From contig OY727095.1 of the NCBI GenBank assembly GCA_963402885.1, forward strand, positions 35,159,001-35,223,000: DNA of 64,000 nt, in the 5' to 3' direction. Positions 61,081 to 64,000 of the stretch are shown piece by piece (the stretch's first letter is position 1; each line of letters opens with the position of its first letter). Made by a program: the position numbers and the translations under genes. The notes beneath the pieces were generated by a model that was given only the letters and a program-made list of their open reading frames with translations, was not told the DNA's origin and did not search any database. The stretch is from Antedon bifida. Its lineage: Eukaryota; Echinodermata; Crinoidea; Comatulida; Antedonidae.

Positions 61081-63791
61081 TACACAAGCTGCAGATACCA
61101 CCAAGATCATCTTCAACCTCGTTATAATTATCTTCAAAATAATTCAACCTCATCTTTCCTCTCACCATATCAACACGATCACGGATCGCTAACAAAAACA
61201 GATACTAAAGCTGATAAATATTTACAAAAAGGACGACAAATGTTATCTACAAAGCAATTATTTGTTTTTAAATTGTTAGATATAGCATCTTACTATTGTA
61301 AGTGTTTGGGTGGGTCGTTGTACGTTACTTGAGTGGCGGATTCAACGCACTCACGCAGTAAATACTGAATCTGCTAAAACATCATCAATTTATGAAAGTG
61401 AATAAAGAGTAACTAGGGACAGGAAGAAACCACTAGGAATGTTAATAGATGGAGTAGAGAGAAATAGTGATCAAGGGGCAAGAGTGTGACACTATCAATA
61501 ACAATATTTTCATTTGTTTCAAACCCGTTAGTGATTAAATAAAATAACAAAATAAAAATTTAGTAAGAAAAATTAAAGTATGCTAAAGGTTATTTTTTAT
61601 ACCGAATCCAGATTTCCGGGCCAGCAATTGTAACAATCGATAAGGCGATGTTGTTTGACGCCGTCCGTGTGACATCACAATACACTACACTGTAGTACAG
61701 GGCGTCCCATGTGACTCTTGTTACGTCTATACAGTTTTTAGTATAATATGAGCTTCAAATAATACAAGTATTTATTATATACAGGTTCATACATAGTCTA
61801 TGGTGTTATAGTTTAAAAGGAGTTACAACAGGATGAAAGAAAGAGCCGGAGAAGAGTACGTGAGAAAGTGCACGCGACAAGAATCAAATCTTTGTTGTCA
61901 ATATTACTCCACCCCGGCAACAGCCACACATTAGTGACACCATAAACCATATTTCATAATAATTATGCATTTACATTTATAATTTCGTTTTGAGGGTATT
62001 ATTTATTTACATATTATATTATACAATTAATAGATTTTGTTTGGAATAATCATGGAAGAAAATGTAATGATGAAACAAATTAGTTGATTGCTGGAAAAGG
62101 GGACACGGCTTAGTACGGTATCATACTAGCTTGCATGTTATAAACGTCATACATTTTAGTTACCGTATTTGGGACTTCATTTGTAATAATCCGGAAGGAA
62201 ATGAACCCGTAGGCCTATGTCATTTATTATGATTATATAACGCAAAATCACAGTATCATTATTGTCATTATTAATATAATGGCCTTGTTTTTTGATGATG
62301 TTTTTATTTTAATCAGAGGAATTATCAATGATTATTATGATATATATAATTTCGCTGCCGTCATATGAAACACCCGATTGTCTATAGTAACGACCACTTA
62401 AACGGAATTATGATATCGGAAATGAAATATGTAATACTGTGTCCACCACACCCACGCCTATGTGCACCATGACTGAACACATAGCAGCCGGATAACAGGT
62501 CTGAATTATTCATTTAAGTTTAAGCTCAAAATCGCAACTTAAGCATATAAGAATGCTGAAATCGGACAGATCAATCATTCTTTTTAAATGGGAATGAATC
62601 GGTTACAGAGGAAGTACTATTATGCGTGGAAGAGAAGGGAAGTGGATATGTACACGGGTTTGTGTGTGGATGGGAGGAAGGTGTATGGGAGAGTTGGTAT
62701 GTGTGGAAAGAAATAAGTGTTGGGGGGGGGGGGGGGGCGCTATAATATGTATATGGGGAAGGGAAGTGGGATGTACTAATATGACAGGAGGATATAATTG
62801 GTATAAGTGGAAGAAAATCGATGTACTATATCGGTAATCGGTATGTACGTGGAACTAGTGGAGAAGTTAGGATAAAAGAAAGTCGAATTACAATGTGATT
62901 TTTGTAATAGTTTTATGAATTTCTGTTTTAAATTAATCATAATCCATATCTCAAAATGTGATTGGCTATATAAAAATAAAATAAAATATTGGGATATAAA
63001 CCGATTTTACAGTAATTTTATCAAGGCTCCTTTTTTGCAATTAATGTTATATCTTGACATTCAATTTGAAGTCTCACAATACAAAACACTTTTATACGGC
63101 TTTTCTACCTACCGGATATTCTGGGGCTTCAGAACTTTCTACCGTATGTTTATTAATAGGCCTAGTTTGCACTACATATTGTATAGATGGATACAAATAT
63201 TTATATTTATACTCCCACGTATACGGAATACTATAGAAGACACATTATATATAGCAATCTTGTATTAAGAAACTATTTGTGTACATAACGTATATGAATT
63301 CTTTTTAAAAAATGGATGAATTAAGCCATACTATTTGAAATACAATAGAATTCTTACAACCATTGGCAGGCTTTAACAATTTATCATTGAATGGATTGTC
63401 ATCAAATCGGGACAGTGTACATACATTCACATTTAGCAATGCGCCTAAATAAATAAACAATGTGTGGATTTGTAAACCACCGAAGTGAGTGAATCTGGAG
63501 TGAACAAATCGTCCCAAAATAATACGGTTACAAATTGATCAACAAATATTTACTACTGTGGTAAACATAAGTGTTTACAAAATCGGATAAACTATTTACA
63601 TTAACACTCTTCAGATCCGCATTACTAAAACAATTCCGACATTGCCTTTAACATTTTGCAGCGTGCAATTATAAATATGAGCACCATGTAGGCCTACCGC
63701 CAGAAACAGCTAAATAATTATTTTGGCAATGTAAACCCACCTACTTGTATCTTTTGGTGAATAGTTAAATAAAGTTAAAACTTTTATTCTG

Positions 63792-64000
63792 CAACGACGT
63801 ATGAGATGCAACGCAACGACGTATGAGGCGAAACGAAACGACGTATGGGGCGCAAAGCAACGGCGTATGAGACGCAACGAAACGATTTATGATGCGCGAC
63901 ATGAGGCGCAACGCAACGACGTATGAGGCGCAACGCAACAACGTATGGGGCGCAAAGCAACGGTGTATGAGGCGCAACGCAACGACGTATGAGGCGCAAC
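63792..64000. repeat. 22-bp minisatellite running off the window
   Basis: About nine to ten units of CAACGACGTATGAGGCGCAA plus two bases. Variant units (GGGGCGCAAAG, GGYGTATGAGRCG) occur in the same order twice, starting near 63,814 and 63,914, which indicates a three-unit higher-order repeat. One unit in the middle is deleted or rearranged. The array is cut by the window edge. Confidence 0.92.

Larger units (their letters stand above)
59501..64000. other. Terminal intergenic region
   Basis: No gene is recognised. It holds a LINE tail (59,911-60,298), an (AC)10 tract at 61,061-61,080, a run of 16 G at 62,722-62,737 inside a G-rich stretch, and a 22-bp minisatellite at the end. Confidence 0.55.

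Overview
This is an AT-rich eukaryotic window with spliced genes, many small transposons and several minisatellites. The gene content is animal: two tandem CYP26 cytochromes P450, a mitochondrial-type glycerol-3-phosphate acyltransferase, the tri-snRNP protein SNRNP27 and a small secreted cystine-rich factor. Together with the frequent TAGGCCTA-type motifs, this suggests an invertebrate deuterostome, perhaps an echinoderm. The species assignment is inference.

Layout. Positions 1-14,500 hold no recognisable gene, only MITE-like hairpins, a 38-bp minisatellite and a promoter-like block near 4.05 kb. Positions 14.0-27.3 kb hold two plus-strand CYP26 paralogues (A at 14,835-19,351; B at 23,181-27,255). 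Both have four coding exons, all introns phase 0, and 166-codon second exons. Between them lie an 18-bp array, a GAT/GAC microsatellite and a 30-bp minisatellite. Positions 28.6-44.5 kb hold a 19-exon minus-strand GPAM gene of about 863 codons. Its introns carry a LINE fragment, several MITEs and an antisense, nonsense-interrupted coiled-coil pseudogene. SNRNP27 follows on the minus strand (46,344-49,911, nine exons, 157 aa). A tRNA-Arg(CCT) lies just beyond its 5' end at 50,290. After a 97-bp minisatellite comes a minus-strand six-exon gene (54,588-57,206, 269 aa) for a secreted, furin-site-containing cystine-rich protein, best read as IL-17-like. The last 6.8 kb have a LINE tail, simple repeats and a 22-bp minisatellite that runs off the window.

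Function. The CYP26 pair should clear retinoic acid, but both copies replace the conserved I-helix acid with serine. GPAM starts glycerolipid synthesis at the outer mitochondrial membrane and SNRNP27 belongs to the spliceosome. There is no sign that the five genes form a pathway. The P450 pair is the only functional cluster.

Exon borders were read by eye from GT/AG sites, reading-frame phase and family resemblance. No alignment or transcript evidence was available.
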